From Amphritea opalescens (GTDB lineage: Bacteria; Pseudomonadota; Gammaproteobacteria; Pseudomonadales; Balneatricaceae), in the NCBI RefSeq assembly GCF_003957515.1, contig NZ_RQXW01000002.1:186001-250000 (forward strand): DNA of 64,000 nucleotides, written 5' to 3'. The notes under the pieces were generated by a model. It made no database searches. It saw only the letters and a list, made by a program, of their open reading frames with translations, and had not been told where the DNA came from. A program made the translations under genes and the position numbers. Below are positions 26,608-35,881 of the stretch, in pieces. Positions within the stretch are counted from its first letter, which is position 1; each line of letters opens with the position of its first letter.

Positions 26608-27840
26608 TCAAAATAGGCGACGGCAACGAATAGTGCCTTTAACCTGTTTTAGTTTGCTGAGAGCAATCTTAGAGGTTTCAGCATTAACATCGATAACTAC
26701 GTAACCCACTTTTTCGTTGGTTTGCAGGTACTGGCCGCTAATGTTGATATCGTTTTCAGAAAATACGTTGTTAATCGCGCTCATCACGCCGGGAATATTT
26801 TCATGAACGTGCAGTAAACGGTGCACGTTTGGATACTCTGGCAATGCCACTTCAGGGAAGTTAACAGAGGTAATAGAAGAACCGTTATCACTGTATTTGA
26901 TCAGTTTTTCGGAGACTTCATAACCGATGTTTTCCTGAGCTTCCAAGGTTGATCCGCCCACGTGAGGAGTTAGGATCACATTGTCGAATTCGCGCAGTGG
27001 AGAGATAAACTCATCATCGTTTGAGCGTGGCTCAACGGGGAATACATCGATAGCGGCACCAAGCAGGCGTTTTTCAGCCAGTGCTTTGCAAAGCTCATCG
27101 ATCACAACAACGGTGCCGCGCGCCGCATTGATGAAGATTGAATCCTGCTTCATCTCGGCAAATTGCGCAGCGCCCATCATGTCTTTCGTTGATGGGGTTT
27201 CTGGCACGTGTAGGGTGACGATATCACAGGTCGCTAACAGCTCTTTCATCGTACCCAACTGAGTCGCATTACCCAGTGGCAGTTTGGTGATGATGTCGTA
27301 GAAGTAAACATGCATCCCCATGGCTTCAGCGATCACGCTCAATTGAGAGCCGATACTACCGTAACCAACGATCCCCAGTTTTTTACCGCGAATCTCATAA
27401 GAGTTTTTGGCCGACTTCTGCCATTCGCCTCGGTGTGCTTTAGCGTTCTTCTCAGCAACACCGCGCAGCAGCAGGATCGCTTCAGCGATTACTAGCTCAG
27501 CAACTGAGCGGGTATTAGAGAAGGGTGCGTTAAACACCGCCACGCCGCGCATGGTTGCCGCAGTGAGGTTGACTTGATTGGTACCGATACAGAAACAACC
27601 GACGGCGACCAGTTTTTTGGCCGCATCAAATACTTTGTCGGTCAGCTGGGTGCGGGAGCGGATACCGATAAAGTGAACATCTTTAACGCGCTCAATCAGT
27701 TCTTCTTCTGGCAGGGAGCCAGTGAGGTATTCGATATTGGTGTAGCCGTGCGCATTCAGGGTATCCAATGCTGACTGGTGCACGCCCTCCAGCAGCAGAA
27801 TCTTGATCTTGCTTTTTTCCAGAGAGGTTTTTGGACTCAT
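26608..27840 (-). CDS. serA: D-3-phosphoglycerate dehydrogenase SerA
   Basis: First enzyme of serine synthesis: oxidises 3-phosphoglycerate with NAD. The 410-aa length equals E. coli SerA. The N-terminal substrate domain contains IGIRSRTQL (about 58-66). The NAD domain has GIVGYGSIGSQ (about 155-165), NAARGTVV and the catalytic histidine in LTPHVGGSTLEAQ (near 292). The last 75 residues are an ACT domain, through which serine inhibits the E. coli enzyme. The gene is monocistronic, between a shared terminator and a 222-bp gap in which no gene was seen. Confidence 0.96.
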   Translation of the reverse strand: MSPKTSLEKSKIKILLLEGVHQSALDTLNAHGYTNIEYLTGSLPEEELIERVKDVHFIGIRSRTQLTDKVFDAAKKLVAVGCFCIGTNQVNLTAATMRGVAVFNAPFSNTRSVAELVIAEAILLLRGVAEKNAKAHRGEWQKSAKNSYEIRGKKLGIVGYGSIGSQLSVIAEAMGMHVYFYDIITKLPLGNATQLGTMKELLATCDIVTLHVPETPSTKDMMGAAQFAEMKQDSIFINAARGTVVVIDELCKALAEKRLLGAAIDVFPVEPRSNDDEFISPLREFDNVILTPHVGGSTLEAQENIGYEVSEKLIKYSDNGSSITSVNFPEVALPEYPNVHRLLHVHENIPGVMSAINNVFSENDINISGQYLQTNEKVGYVVIDVNAETSKIALSKLKQVKGTIRCRRLF

Positions 27841-28062
27841 GATATGGATCTCTTTTTAAGTGGGATGATCCTGTGTGTGGCAGGTATCCTCGGATTAGCC
27901 GATAAAAGAAAGGGGCGCTATGTTAACACAGTGTTATCGCAAAAGGGCGAGGCTGAGGGCGGGTGTATGGTGAATTTTTATGCAAACAAACATGAACCGA
28001 AATCACTTAATGAAAAATAGAGTGACTCGGGCTCATGTTTTCTCGCCGATTGCGGGCTAAAT

Positions 28063-28344
28063 TCAGCTATAAACGCAGAGGTAAGCGGTCGGTTGTGTTA
28101 CCTGCAGTTGAAACGTTTGATTCGCAGCGACGCGGAACTCTGTACCGCTAGGGAAAGACTGCCACTCATCACTGTTAGGTAGTTTCACGAGCAGTTCACC
28201 ACTGATTACTTTCATCAGTTCGTTTTCAGAGGTGCCGAATTCATATTCGCCCGCTGCCATCACACCGGAAGTGACTTTGCCTTCCGTATTTTCAAAGCCG
28301 ATAGATTTTACCGCACCATCAAAGTATTCGTTCACGGTCAGCAT
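28063..28344 (-). CDS. ppnP: Pyrimidine/purine nucleoside phosphorylase PpnP (YaiE, DUF1255)
   Basis: A 93-aa cupin-like protein that follows the YaiE pattern closely: [18 protein letters not shown] at the start, [25 protein letters not shown] and the ending [14 protein letters not shown]. Family role: phosphorolysis of several nucleosides to bases and ribose-1-phosphate. AGGAGT ahead of the ATG at 28344 decides the start over a longer frame reaching into the upstream LysR gene. A promoter candidate overlaps the end of that gene (28372-28400). Confidence 0.92.
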   Translation of the reverse strand: MLTVNEYFDGAVKSIGFENTEGKVTSGVMAAGEYEFGTSENELMKVISGELLVKLPNSDEWQSFPSGTEFRVAANQTFQLQVTQPTAYLCVYS

Positions 28345-28371
28345 TGTATTACTCCTATAAATGGGAGCGCT

Positions 28372-28400
28372 ATAGTAGATTTCTTTAGTGACATTGTCAT
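28372..28400 (-). promoter_or_regulatory. Candidate sigma-70 promoter of ppnP
   Basis: On the minus strand ATGACA (28395-28400) and TACTAT (28372-28377) are spaced by 17 bp, 28 bp before the start codon. The -35 matches 5/6 and the -10 4/6 of the consensus. Confidence 0.45.
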
Positions 28401-29281
28401 CTATTTGAGGTGGTTGGATGTTTAAGGAGGTAATCAACAAAGGCTTGGTTAGCTCTGGATAGATAACTCTGTTGACGCCACGCGATGCTTAGGTCAAAGA
28501 GGATGGGCTGCTCAAAGGGAAGACCGACTAAGTCGCGGGCATCATCGATGGCGGGACGGAGTAGGGCGGAGATGGCAAAACCATGGCGAACGACCGACTG
28601 GATTAAGGGTATCAGGTTGGTCTCAAAGGCTATTTTTGGGGGGATGCGGTACTGCTTTGCCAACTGTTCAGTCACCTGTCGATGGAAAAACCCCTCTTTG
28701 AACAACACCAATTCTTCATTGAGAAACTGGGTATAGCTAACGCTGGATTGTTGGGCGAGTGGATGATCGGGGCTGACGCATACGAGAATCTCTTCTTGCA
28801 GTAAGTGGGTTTTCTCTAGCTCATCCGGTTTACCATCATCGACTACGATGCCAATATCTAGCTCCCCCTGTTCGATGAGTTTGCGGATATGGGTGGTGCC
28901 GCCCTCAACCACCGATAGCTGAATATCCGGGTAGCTGTGGCGAAAACCCATCAGCAGTTCCGGCAGATAATAAGAGCCGAGCATACTGGGAATACCTATC
29001 CGCACCTGTCCTCTAGATAGCCCCGTGAGTTCCTGCATTTCGAGTTCTGCGTCAGTCACCGCTTGGAGTATTTTGTCGGCATGCAATAACAGCCGTTCGC
29101 CTTCGTCAGTGAGGGTAATGCGGCGTTCCGTGCGGTGAAAAAGCTGCAGGCTTAGCTGTTCTTCCAGTCGTTTGATCGACATGCTTACGGCGGGTTGGGC
29201 AAGGAGTAGTTTTTCGGCTGCACGGGTGAAGTTAGCTTCCCGCGCCACCATTTGGAAGCAACGTAGAGCGCGAATATCCAC
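28397..29281 (-). CDS. LysR-family transcriptional regulator
   Basis: A 294-aa regulator. The winged helix-turn-helix covers residues 1-60 ([18 protein letters not shown], then [20 protein letters not shown]), and a LysR substrate-binding domain starts near 92 ([18 protein letters not shown]). The type resembles the CynR/GltC-like group, with no family member identified. It is divergent from an MFS exporter across a 129-bp AT-rich gap, the standard layout for a regulator and its target. Its 3' end overlaps the promoter candidate of ppnP. Confidence 0.87.
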   Translation of the reverse strand: MDIRALRCFQMVAREANFTRAAEKLLLAQPAVSMSIKRLEEQLSLQLFHRTERRITLTDEGERLLLHADKILQAVTDAELEMQELTGLSRGQVRIGIPSMLGSYYLPELLMGFRHSYPDIQLSVVEGGTTHIRKLIEQGELDIGIVVDDGKPDELEKTHLLQEEILVCVSPDHPLAQQSSVSYTQFLNEELVLFKEGFFHRQVTEQLAKQYRIPPKIAFETNLIPLIQSVVRHGFAISALLRPAIDDARDLVGLPFEQPILFDLSIAWRQQSYLSRANQAFVDYLLKHPTTSNR

Positions 29282-29410
29282 AGGGTTACCTCAACGGTTA
29301 TGATTAAAAGTTAAAGTATCACAATAATTTATCAATATTATCATTTTTATATATTTCTGTGATTGTGAATCTGCTGCTAGTCTGAGGCATCTTTAATAGA
29401 GAGCACTCAC
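29282..29410. promoter_or_regulatory. Divergent LysR/MFS control region
   Basis: This strongly AT-rich gap contains ATCACA (29318-29323) and TGTGAT (29358-29363), a 6-bp inverted repeat 34 bp apart, and between them the dyad ATAAT ... ATTAT around ATTTATCAAT. Such T-N11-A-like dyads are typical LysR operators. Promoter hexamers could not be fixed with confidence. Confidence 0.45.
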
Positions 29411-30607
29411 ATGATTGAAGCGGGTAGTAAACAGTTTTGGCGGGCCACGGTCGCTTTGTGTATTGGCTCGTTTATGATTTTTGCCAATGTCTATGTGACG
29501 CAGCCGATTCTGCCTGAGTTACAGCAGGAGTTTTCACTCACTACCTTGGAAGTTGGCTGGTCATTTACCATCACGACGTTGACCTTGGGATTATCGCTGC
29601 TGTTTTATGGCCCACTGTCGGATGCGTTAGGACGACGGTCACTGATGTTGCTGAGTATGGCGGGCGCCTGCCTTTGTACTCTGATGTTGTCGCAAGCTGA
29701 GAGTTTTACCTCGTTAGTCGTCTTGCGGGGCTTACAAGGCCTTTTCCTTGGTGGATTGCCGGCGATTGCCATCGCCTATATGGGGGATGAGTATTCACGT
29801 AAAGCCTTATTGCTGGCGGTCGGTTTATATATCAGCGGTAACTCCATCGGCGGCATTTCCGGACGGTTGATCGGTGGTTTTGTCGGAGAGTGGCTCGGCT
29901 GGGCCGACCTGTTTTTGGTCATGGGCGTGGTGAGTGTTGTCTGTTGGTTGCTGTTTTGGTGGCTGCTACCGGCCTCTAAGCAGTTTTCGCCGCAACCTTT
30001 ACATCTGCCAACCATGCTCTCGCAACTGAAGGGGCACCTGACGAACCCGCTGTTGCTATTGGTGTATCTCATTGGCGGGCTGAACTTTTTTATCTTTATT
30101 AATCAGTATAGCTATATCACCTTTGTGCTATCTGATGCGCCCTACCATCTGAGTCCGATCTGGATCGGCTTGCTCTTTTTGACCTACCTGACCGGTACCG
30201 TTGGATCAACCTTGTCTGGACGGGTAGCGTTGCGGGTGGGTCAGCTAAACTGTATTAAAGTGGGGATTGTGATTCTAATGGGGGGAAGCTTATTGACTCT
30301 CAGTAGTCATTTGCCGTTGATTATTCTCGGTTTTTTCATCAACAGTTTTGGTTTCTTTTTTGCTCATTCGAGTGCCAGTAGCTGGGTCAGCGGCCAAGCA
30401 ACCTACGCCCGCGCCAGTGCCTCATCCCTCTATCTGGTGTTCTACTATCTCGGAGCCAGTAGCGGCGGATTCTACCTCGATCCCTTCTGGCAGTGGCTCG
30501 GCTGGGAAGGTGTGGTGCTCGGTTCGATAATTGTTTTATCGGTGACCTTCTCGTTAACCTTAGCATTGAGCTCATTGAGTGCCAGAGGTATGATCAAAGC
30601 CCATTGA
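29411..30607 (+). CDS. Major facilitator superfamily transporter (YnfM-like)
   Basis: A 398-aa inner-membrane protein with about twelve hydrophobic segments. The conserved loop between segments 2 and 3 reads YGPLSDALGRRSLM (about 67-80), the MFS signature, and the N-terminus VYVTQPILPELQQEF matches the YnfM group of drug or sugar exporters. The substrate is unknown. It is divergent from a LysR regulator, which probably controls it, and starts after AGAGAGCAC. Confidence 0.86.
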   Translation: MIEAGSKQFWRATVALCIGSFMIFANVYVTQPILPELQQEFSLTTLEVGWSFTITTLTLGLSLLFYGPLSDALGRRSLMLLSMAGACLCTLMLSQAESFTSLVVLRGLQGLFLGGLPAIAIAYMGDEYSRKALLLAVGLYISGNSIGGISGRLIGGFVGEWLGWADLFLVMGVVSVVCWLLFWWLLPASKQFSPQPLHLPTMLSQLKGHLTNPLLLLVYLIGGLNFFIFINQYSYITFVLSDAPYHLSPIWIGLLFLTYLTGTVGSTLSGRVALRVGQLNCIKVGIVILMGGSLLTLSSHLPLIILGFFINSFGFFFAHSSASSWVSGQATYARASASSLYLVFYYLGASSGGFYLDPFWQWLGWEGVVLGSIIVLSVTFSLTLALSSLSARGMIKAH

Positions 30608-30697
30608 ATCACTGAGTTCTCGGTGCTTCGATCAGGTTTCATTTGACGGCGGTGCCGAATTTATTAAAAGACTTCCTAAGGGGATGGAGCAGTGATT

Positions 30698-31360
30698 ATG
30701 CAGTATAAACATCAGTATGTAGATGGCACCGATGCCGATCTTCCAGTGGGCAAGGTGGTCTGTGTTGGGCGGAACTACGCCGATCATGCGGCCGAGCTGA
30801 ATAATCCGATTCCAACGACCCCCATGCTCTTTATCAAGCCCTCTACCGCGGTGGTGTCCATGGCCGAGCCTTTCACGGTGCCAGTGGATTTTGGTTCGGT
30901 ACATTTTGAAACAGAGATGGCCATACTGATCGGTCAGCCGTTGAAAAATGCGACCCACGATGAGATTGAAGCGGCGGTTGCTGGAGTGGGGCTGGGGCTC
31001 GATCTGACATTGCGGGATGTGCAAAGTAAGTTGAAAGAACAGCGGCATCCGTGGGAAAAGTCTAAAGGGTTTGATGGTTCATGCCCGCTATCTGCTTTTA
31101 TTGAGTTGTCGGCGGTGGGGGATCTTCAGGATCAACAGATTCGTTTAACCGTTAATGGCGAAATACGACAGGATGGTAATAGTAGCCATATGCTGAATAA
31201 GGTATATCCACTGATCGCCTATATGAGCCATTACTTTACTCTGTTACCCGGTGACGTGGTGCTGACAGGCACACCTGCAGGTGTTGGCGAAGTGAATCCT
31301 GGGGATAAGTTAGTGGTTGAGTTGGGCGAGCGGTTGCGGGTTGAAACTCAGGCGATCTGA
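30698..31360 (+). CDS. Fumarylacetoacetate hydrolase family protein (YcgM/FAHD1-like)
   Basis: A 220-aa protein of the FAH superfamily: VGRNYADHAAEL (about 22-33), FETEMAILIG (metal-binding glutamates, about 69-78), GVGLGLDLTLRDVQ, and the C-terminal GDVVLTGTPAGVG. Relatives hydrolyse acylpyruvates or decarboxylate oxaloacetate; which applies here is open. GGAG eight bases before the ATG at 30698 is why this start was chosen over a GTG two codons earlier. It reads the same way as the following HemJ-like gene, 54 bp apart. Confidence 0.86.
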   Translation: MQYKHQYVDGTDADLPVGKVVCVGRNYADHAAELNNPIPTTPMLFIKPSTAVVSMAEPFTVPVDFGSVHFETEMAILIGQPLKNATHDEIEAAVAGVGLGLDLTLRDVQSKLKEQRHPWEKSKGFDGSCPLSAFIELSAVGDLQDQQIRLTVNGEIRQDGNSSHMLNKVYPLIAYMSHYFTLLPGDVVLTGTPAGVGEVNPGDKLVVELGERLRVETQAI

Positions 31361-31414
31361 ATTAATCACTTAAGTACGTCGGAAATAAGGCCGAGTATAT
31401 GAGGAGTCATACTG

Positions 31415-31828
31415 ATGCTGTGGGTTAAAGTGTTCCATATACTGGCAATGACCAGTTGGATGGCGGGTATTTTTTATCTGCCGCGTATTTTTGTGCACTA
31501 TGTCGAGGGACGTGCAGCGGGGCAGGATGTGGCTCGGTTAGCCATTATGGCCGGTAAGTTGTTCGGCTTTATGTCGATCATGGCGCTGTTTACGTTGGGA
31601 TTCGGCCTGTGGCTTTGGCTTGGCTATGGCATTTCGGGTGGTTGGTTACATGCGAAGTTGCTGTTTGTCGGTTTGTTACTTGGCTACCATTTCTGGTGTT
31701 TTGCTTACCTGAAAAAGGTGCGGGCGGGGACACTGGATAATAGCGGTCGTTATTTCCGATGGTTTAATGAGATGCCACTGCTGATCTTTATACCCATTTT
31801 GATCTTCGTGGTGGTTAAACCGTTCTGA
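31415..31828 (+). CDS. hemJ: HemJ-like protoporphyrinogen oxidase (CopD-like membrane protein)
   Basis: A 137-aa membrane protein with four hydrophobic helices. The start MLWVKVFHILAMTSWMAGIF, then YLPRIFVHY, with the conserved His and Arg, fits HemJ (the b-haem protoporphyrinogen IX oxidase found in many bacteria lacking HemG/HemY), which belongs to the CopD-like group. It would oxidise protoporphyrinogen IX in the membrane. GAGGAG precedes the ATG. The step after it, ferrochelatase, is not here, but hemE is at 59.8 kb. The symbol is a family inference. Confidence 0.75.
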   Translation: MLWVKVFHILAMTSWMAGIFYLPRIFVHYVEGRAAGQDVARLAIMAGKLFGFMSIMALFTLGFGLWLWLGYGISGGWLHAKLLFVGLLLGYHFWCFAYLKKVRAGTLDNSGRYFRWFNEMPLLIFIPILIFVVVKPF

Positions 31829-31854
31829 GTTCGCTTTCGATATGATGATCAAGC

Positions 31855-31884
31855 CCGTCTCTGCTATTGCGGCGGCGGTTTTTT
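31855..31884 (+). terminator. Possible terminator after the HemJ-like gene
   Basis: CCGTC (31855-31859) can pair with GGCGG (31871-31875, one G-T pair) and is followed after three bases by eight T. The stem is short, so this is a weak call. Confidence 0.35.
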
Positions 31885-31924
31885 TTGCTGTTTTGACGAG
31901 GTGTTGGCGGTTAAATCCTTGGGT

Positions 31925-32548
31925 TTAGCGGTTGAGTCTGTGGCGTAGTCGTTCAATTCGTGCGTTAGCCCGTTCGGTTTCCTGGCGCAGACGGTCGGTC
32001 TCAGCGGTAAAATGATTAATTTCGGCGCGGCTGGGTAATAACCGTAGCTCTTCTTTTAGATATTCCTCAACATTACGCATCAGGCTACTGCCGGTGTTGA
32101 GATAAAATCCCGCTTTCCATTTCAGATAACGCGTCAATTCGTGGGCCGGTAGGTCACCCAGTATTTGCGCTAATATACCTTCCCAATCTAATGCAGCATC
32201 GATCAGAATTTGGCTGAAGCGGTTAGCTAGTGCATTATCGCCGCTGAGGTGAATGCTTTTTCCAAACATCGCGTCACTGCTTTCAGCAGCATTCAGCAAG
32301 CGTAAGAAATCTGAGACACTGCCGCTGAGGGTTACATCGGCTTCATCCCGTTCAATCATATCGATCTGAATACCGTCGGAACTCGGCTGCAGTGACAGCG
32401 CTATGGCTGGGGTGGTGAGCCGAATAGCAATCACGCGACCACTCAATTCGCCGAGTTGATCAACGGTCTCGGGGTTGAGCAGTAGCAGCCGGTTGATGGC
32501 TGCTTCTGCGACGGTGAGCAGTGTCGCGTTGATCGTTTCGATAGTCAT
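31925..32548 (-). CDS. ubiJ: Ubiquinone biosynthesis accessory factor UbiJ (SCP2 domain)
   Basis: A 207-aa protein with an SCP2-like sterol-carrier domain (about 10-110; VIAIRLTTPAIALSL, ADVTLSGSVSDFLRLL) and a C-terminal charged helix (NHFTAETDRLRQETERANAR), as in E. coli UbiJ (YigP). Family role: lipid-binding member of the soluble Ubi complex, probably holding ubiquinone intermediates. It is 5 bp after ubiE on the same strand, the usual operon. Its normal next gene, ubiB, is absent here, replaced by a convergent HemJ-like gene. Confidence 0.88.
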   Translation of the reverse strand: MTIETINATLLTVAEAAINRLLLLNPETVDQLGELSGRVIAIRLTTPAIALSLQPSSDGIQIDMIERDEADVTLSGSVSDFLRLLNAAESSDAMFGKSIHLSGDNALANRFSQILIDAALDWEGILAQILGDLPAHELTRYLKWKAGFYLNTGSSLMRNVEEYLKEELRLLPSRAEINHFTAETDRLRQETERANARIERLRHRLNR

Positions 32549-32553
32549 AACGG

Positions 32554-33315
32554 TTATGGCTTGATGCCGGTATGAAGGGCGACAATGCCACCGGTCATAT
32601 TTTGGTATTTACACTGGCTCAAGCCGGCTTCTTCCATCATCCCTTTAAGGGTTTCTTGGTCGGGGTGCATACGGATAGATTCCGCAAGGTAGCGGTAACT
32701 TTCTTCGTCGCCCGCGATCAGCTTGCCAATTTTGGGTAGCAGGCTAAAGGAGTAGAGGTCATAGGCTTTGGTGAGCAGAGGGTTATTGGTTTTGGAAAAC
32801 TCCAACACCATCACTTTACCGCCGGGCTTCAGCACCCGTGCCATGGAGGCCAAGGCCTTTTCTTTGAACGTCACATTGCGAAGACCAAAGGCGATGGTGA
32901 TGCAATCGAAGGTGTTGTCGGGAAAGGGCAGTGCTTCCGCGTTGGCTTGCACAAATTCCACATTACCGGTGATGCCTCGATCCATCAGGCGGTCACGACC
33001 CACTTTTAACATGGAATCGTTGATGTCGGCGAGGACAACCTGTCCTTCGGCACCCACTAAGCGGGAGAAGCGCATCGTGAGATCGCCTGTGCCGCCGGCA
33101 ATATCCAATACTTTATGGCCGCGACGTACACCACTTTGCTCGATTGTCAGACGTTTCCAGATTCGGTGAACCCCGCCTGACATCAGATCGTTCATGATGT
33201 CGTATTTGCTGGCGACAGAGTGAAAAACGTCAGCAACCTTGTCCTGTTTTTCGTCGACCTTAACCTGTTCGAAGCCGAAGTGGGTTTTGTCCTGAGAATC
33301 TTTCTGGTCAGTCAT
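32554..33315 (-). CDS. ubiE: Ubiquinone/menaquinone methyltransferase UbiE
   Basis: A 253-aa SAM-dependent C-methyltransferase of quinone synthesis. Motif I is [12 protein letters not shown] (about 68-79); [10 protein letters not shown] follows; the family signatures [14 protein letters not shown] and the C-terminal [14 protein letters not shown] are present. It converts demethyl quinone precursors to the methylated forms. The ATG at 33315 is chosen over a frame starting at 33372, since AGG lies before it and homologues start there. It leads the ubiE-ubiJ pair. Confidence 0.96.
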   Translation of the reverse strand: MTDQKDSQDKTHFGFEQVKVDEKQDKVADVFHSVASKYDIMNDLMSGGVHRIWKRLTIEQSGVRRGHKVLDIAGGTGDLTMRFSRLVGAEGQVVLADINDSMLKVGRDRLMDRGITGNVEFVQANAEALPFPDNTFDCITIAFGLRNVTFKEKALASMARVLKPGGKVMVLEFSKTNNPLLTKAYDLYSFSLLPKIGKLIAGDEESYRYLAESIRMHPDQETLKGMMEEAGLSQCKYQNMTGGIVALHTGIKP

Positions 33316-33464
33316 GGGAAACCTGTAATCTGCATAATTCGCGTTGCCGCATTCTACCTTTGCAGCAGGCAATTGTCTTTACTCTTACATCATCTACTGA
33401 CTTAGCTTAGTCGAAATGGGGCGTTGCCCCTGCTCGTTAGCTGATTCTGGCACGATGATAGGGT

Positions 33465-33842
33465 CTAACCTCTGGCGATCATATTACCGTGCCGCGTTTG
33501 TCCCGCGTCGGAGAGTGCTTTGAGGTAACGATCCCAATAGGTCTCGTAATTTTGGCACAGGTCATAGAGGTATTCCCAGGTGAATAGGCCGCTATCATGA
33601 CCATCATCAAAGATGATCTTTAACGCATAGTTGCCGACGGCTTCCAGCCCCTTTATACCGACCAGCTGTTTACCGGTTTGCAAGGTTTCCTGACCAATGC
33701 CGTGGCCACGCACTTCGGCAGAGGGAGAGTGAACTCGCAGGTATTCGGCGCTTAGTTCAAATTGTTCTTGATCACTGTAGATCAATTCAAGGGTTTTCGA
33801 TTTTGCGTGTAACTTGATGTCTTTAGGCAGTGGTGCACTCAT
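33465..33842 (-). CDS. DUF971 protein (gamma-butyrobetaine hydroxylase-like N-terminal domain)
   Basis: A 125-aa protein of the DUF971 family: LHAKSKTLELIYSDQEQFEL near the start, then EYLRVHSPSAEVRGHG (about 29-44), YALKIIFDDGHDSGLFTWEYL (about 72-92) and YWDRYLKAL. This domain is often found near hslVU or at the start of gamma-butyrobetaine dioxygenases, but its role alone is unknown. It starts 49 bp after hslU, with a strong hairpin in the gap, and a GGAG-type ribosome site after it. Confidence 0.85.
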   Translation of the reverse strand: MSAPLPKDIKLHAKSKTLELIYSDQEQFELSAEYLRVHSPSAEVRGHGIGQETLQTGKQLVGIKGLEAVGNYALKIIFDDGHDSGLFTWEYLYDLCQNYETYWDRYLKALSDAGQTRHGNMIARG

Positions 33843-33853
33843 GAGCAGACTCC

Positions 33854-33880
33854 GGTGGCGGAGCGCTGGGCTCCGTCACC
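33854..33880 (-). other. Intercistronic hairpin between hslU and the DUF971 gene
   Basis: On the minus strand an 11-base stem with one mismatch (33854-33864 with 33870-33880, five-base loop) lies just after the hslU stop codon. No T run follows. It may protect hslU mRNA or partly end the transcript. Confidence 0.55.
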
Positions 33881-33891
33881 TTGGGGTGGGA

Positions 33892-35223
33892 TTACAGAAT
33901 ATAGTGACTCAGATCTTCATCCTGACTCAATTCGGCTAGGTACTGATCGACAAACTCACGGTTGACGTTGATGGTTGTACCGGCGTTATCGGAGGCGGTA
34001 AAGGAGATCTCCTCCAGGAGCCGTTCCATCATGGTGTGCAGGCGACGGGCACCGATATTCTCGGTCTTTTCATTCACCTGATAGGCCAGCTCAGCGATCC
34101 GGTCGATACCGTCCTGTGTATATTCGACGGTGACGCCTTCGGTGGCTAGCAGTGCGCGATACTGCTCGGTCAGCGAGGCGTTAGGTTCTGTCAGGATGCG
34201 GCGGAAATCATCCGGTGTTAGGGCTTTAAGTTCAACACGGATGGGCAATCGACCCTGTAGCTCAGGTATAAGATCGGAAGGCTTCGACAGGTGGAAAGCA
34301 CCGGAGGCGATAAACAGAATATGGTCGGTTTTGATGGTGCCATATTTAGTCGTCACATTGCTGCCCTCGATGAGTGGTAGCAGGTCGCGCTGCACCCCTT
34401 CGCGAGAAACGTCAGCGCCGGTACCTTCCCGTTTACAGACCTTATCAATCTCGTCGAGGAAGACGATACCGTTCTGTTCAACCGCATCGATCGCCATCTG
34501 TTTTAGGTCGTCATCGTTAACCATCTTGGCGGCTTCTTCGTCGATTACCTGCTTCAGAGCGTCTTTAACCTTAATGCGTTTGCTCTTGGTTTTGTTGTTG
34601 CCCATGTTGGAGAACATGCTTTGCAGCTGGCTGGTCATCTCCTCCATGCCTGGAGGGGCCATGATCTCTACACCTACCGGCGCTTGGCTTAGGTCTATAT
34701 CGATCTCTTTGTCGTCTAGCTTGCCTTCCCGTAGCTGTTTTCGCAGCAGTTGGCGGGTGGCACTATCGGGTTTTTGTTCCGGTTTGTCATCGAAACCGGT
34801 TGGCCGTGCGGGTGGCAGCAAGGCGTCAAGAATACGCTCTTCGGCGGAATCTTCGGCGCGGAATTTAACCTTGTCCATCTCCTGCTCACGCAGCATCTTG
34901 ATCGCCATGTCGATCAGATCGCGGATGATGGTTTCGACATCACGGCCAACATAGCCCACTTCGGTAAACTTAGTGGCTTCAACCTTAATAAAAGGGGCGT
35001 TGGCGAGCTTGGCCAGACGCCGAGCGATTTCGGTTTTACCCACTCCGGTAGGGCCGATCATCAGAATGTTTTTCGGTGAGACTTCGGCACGCAGCTCGGG
35101 CTCTAGCTGCATTCGGCGCCAGCGGTTACGCAGCGCGATGGCAACAGAGCGTTTAGCATCGGCTTGACCGACAATGTGTCGATCCAGTTCGGAAACAATT
35201 TCACGGGGAGTCATATTGGACAT
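33892..35223 (-). CDS. hslU: ATP-dependent protease ATPase subunit HslU
   Basis: The unfoldase ring of the HslVU (ClpYQ) protease. It is 443 aa long. The N-terminus [20 protein letters not shown] is nearly that of E. coli. [12 protein letters not shown] (about 54-65) is Walker [10 protein letters not shown] the Walker B, and [15 protein letters not shown] the sensor 2 region. The intermediate I domain lies between (about 110-240). It pairs with HslV, 17 bp upstream, and both are probably heat-shock regulated, although no sigma-32 promoter was identified by eye. Confidence 0.97.
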   Translation of the reverse strand: MSNMTPREIVSELDRHIVGQADAKRSVAIALRNRWRRMQLEPELRAEVSPKNILMIGPTGVGKTEIARRLAKLANAPFIKVEATKFTEVGYVGRDVETIIRDLIDMAIKMLREQEMDKVKFRAEDSAEERILDALLPPARPTGFDDKPEQKPDSATRQLLRKQLREGKLDDKEIDIDLSQAPVGVEIMAPPGMEEMTSQLQSMFSNMGNNKTKSKRIKVKDALKQVIDEEAAKMVNDDDLKQMAIDAVEQNGIVFLDEIDKVCKREGTGADVSREGVQRDLLPLIEGSNVTTKYGTIKTDHILFIASGAFHLSKPSDLIPELQGRLPIRVELKALTPDDFRRILTEPNASLTEQYRALLATEGVTVEYTQDGIDRIAELAYQVNEKTENIGARRLHTMMERLLEEISFTASDNAGTTINVNREFVDQYLAELSQDEDLSHYIL

Positions 35224-35240
35224 CTGTCAGTTCTCTCTGT

Positions 35241-35780
35241 TCAGGCTTGGGCTGCGGTGGATTGCAGCTGCTCAATCGTTAGATTGGCGTTGGTGAATAC
35301 GCAGATCTCTGAAGCGATCTGGAGGCTTTTTTCGACAATGTCTCTAGCGTTCAGCTCGGTATTAGCGACGAGAGCGCGGGCGGCCGCTAAGGCGTAGTTG
35401 CCACCGGAACCGATCGCGATTACGCCATCTTCGGGTTCGATAATGTCGCCACTGCCTGAGATAAGGTAGGTTTTATCTTTGTTGGCCACTAACATCAGTG
35501 CTTCGAGTTTGCGCAATACCCGATCGCCACGCCATTCGCGGGCTAGGCTGACCACAGCATTGAAAATATTGCCCTGATGTTTCTCGAGTTGCTGTTCAAA
35601 GAGGTCCAGCAGGGTGATGGCGTCGGCGGTGCTGCCGGCAAAGCCGGTGATAACATCGTGCTTTGCTAGTCGGCGGACTTTGCGGGCGGTGCCTTTCATT
35701 ACGGTGTTGCCGAGGGATACTTGGCCGTCACCGCCAACAACGACCTGGTCGTCGCGACGTACAGAAACAATTGTGGTCAT
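35241..35780 (-). CDS. hslV: ATP-dependent protease peptidase subunit HslV
   Basis: Proteasome-like threonine protease of 179 aa. After removal of the initiator methionine the catalytic threonine T1 is exposed: [11 protein letters not shown], where the second residue is the nucleophile. [14 protein letters not shown] and [12 protein letters not shown] match the family, as does [20 protein letters not shown]. The ATG at 35780 is used, not a TTG 30 bases upstream, because only the former exposes the N-terminal Thr. It precedes hslU. Confidence 0.97.
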   Translation of the reverse strand: MTTIVSVRRDDQVVVGGDGQVSLGNTVMKGTARKVRRLAKHDVITGFAGSTADAITLLDLFEQQLEKHQGNIFNAVVSLAREWRGDRVLRKLEALMLVANKDKTYLISGSGDIIEPEDGVIAIGSGGNYALAAARALVANTELNARDIVEKSLQIASEICVFTNANLTIEQLQSTAAQA

Positions 35781-35881
35781 GGGTGCGTTTTCCCGAATAG
35801 GTGTACTCAATTTGCAATGAGTATAGATATGGGAGCGCAGGCGGTTATTTCAAGGTTATCAATAACCGATGACGAAAGGAT

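Noticed and set aside
27778-28020. Open frame in the serA upstream gap
   Set aside because: It overlaps the conserved serA start antisense and the rest shows no family features.
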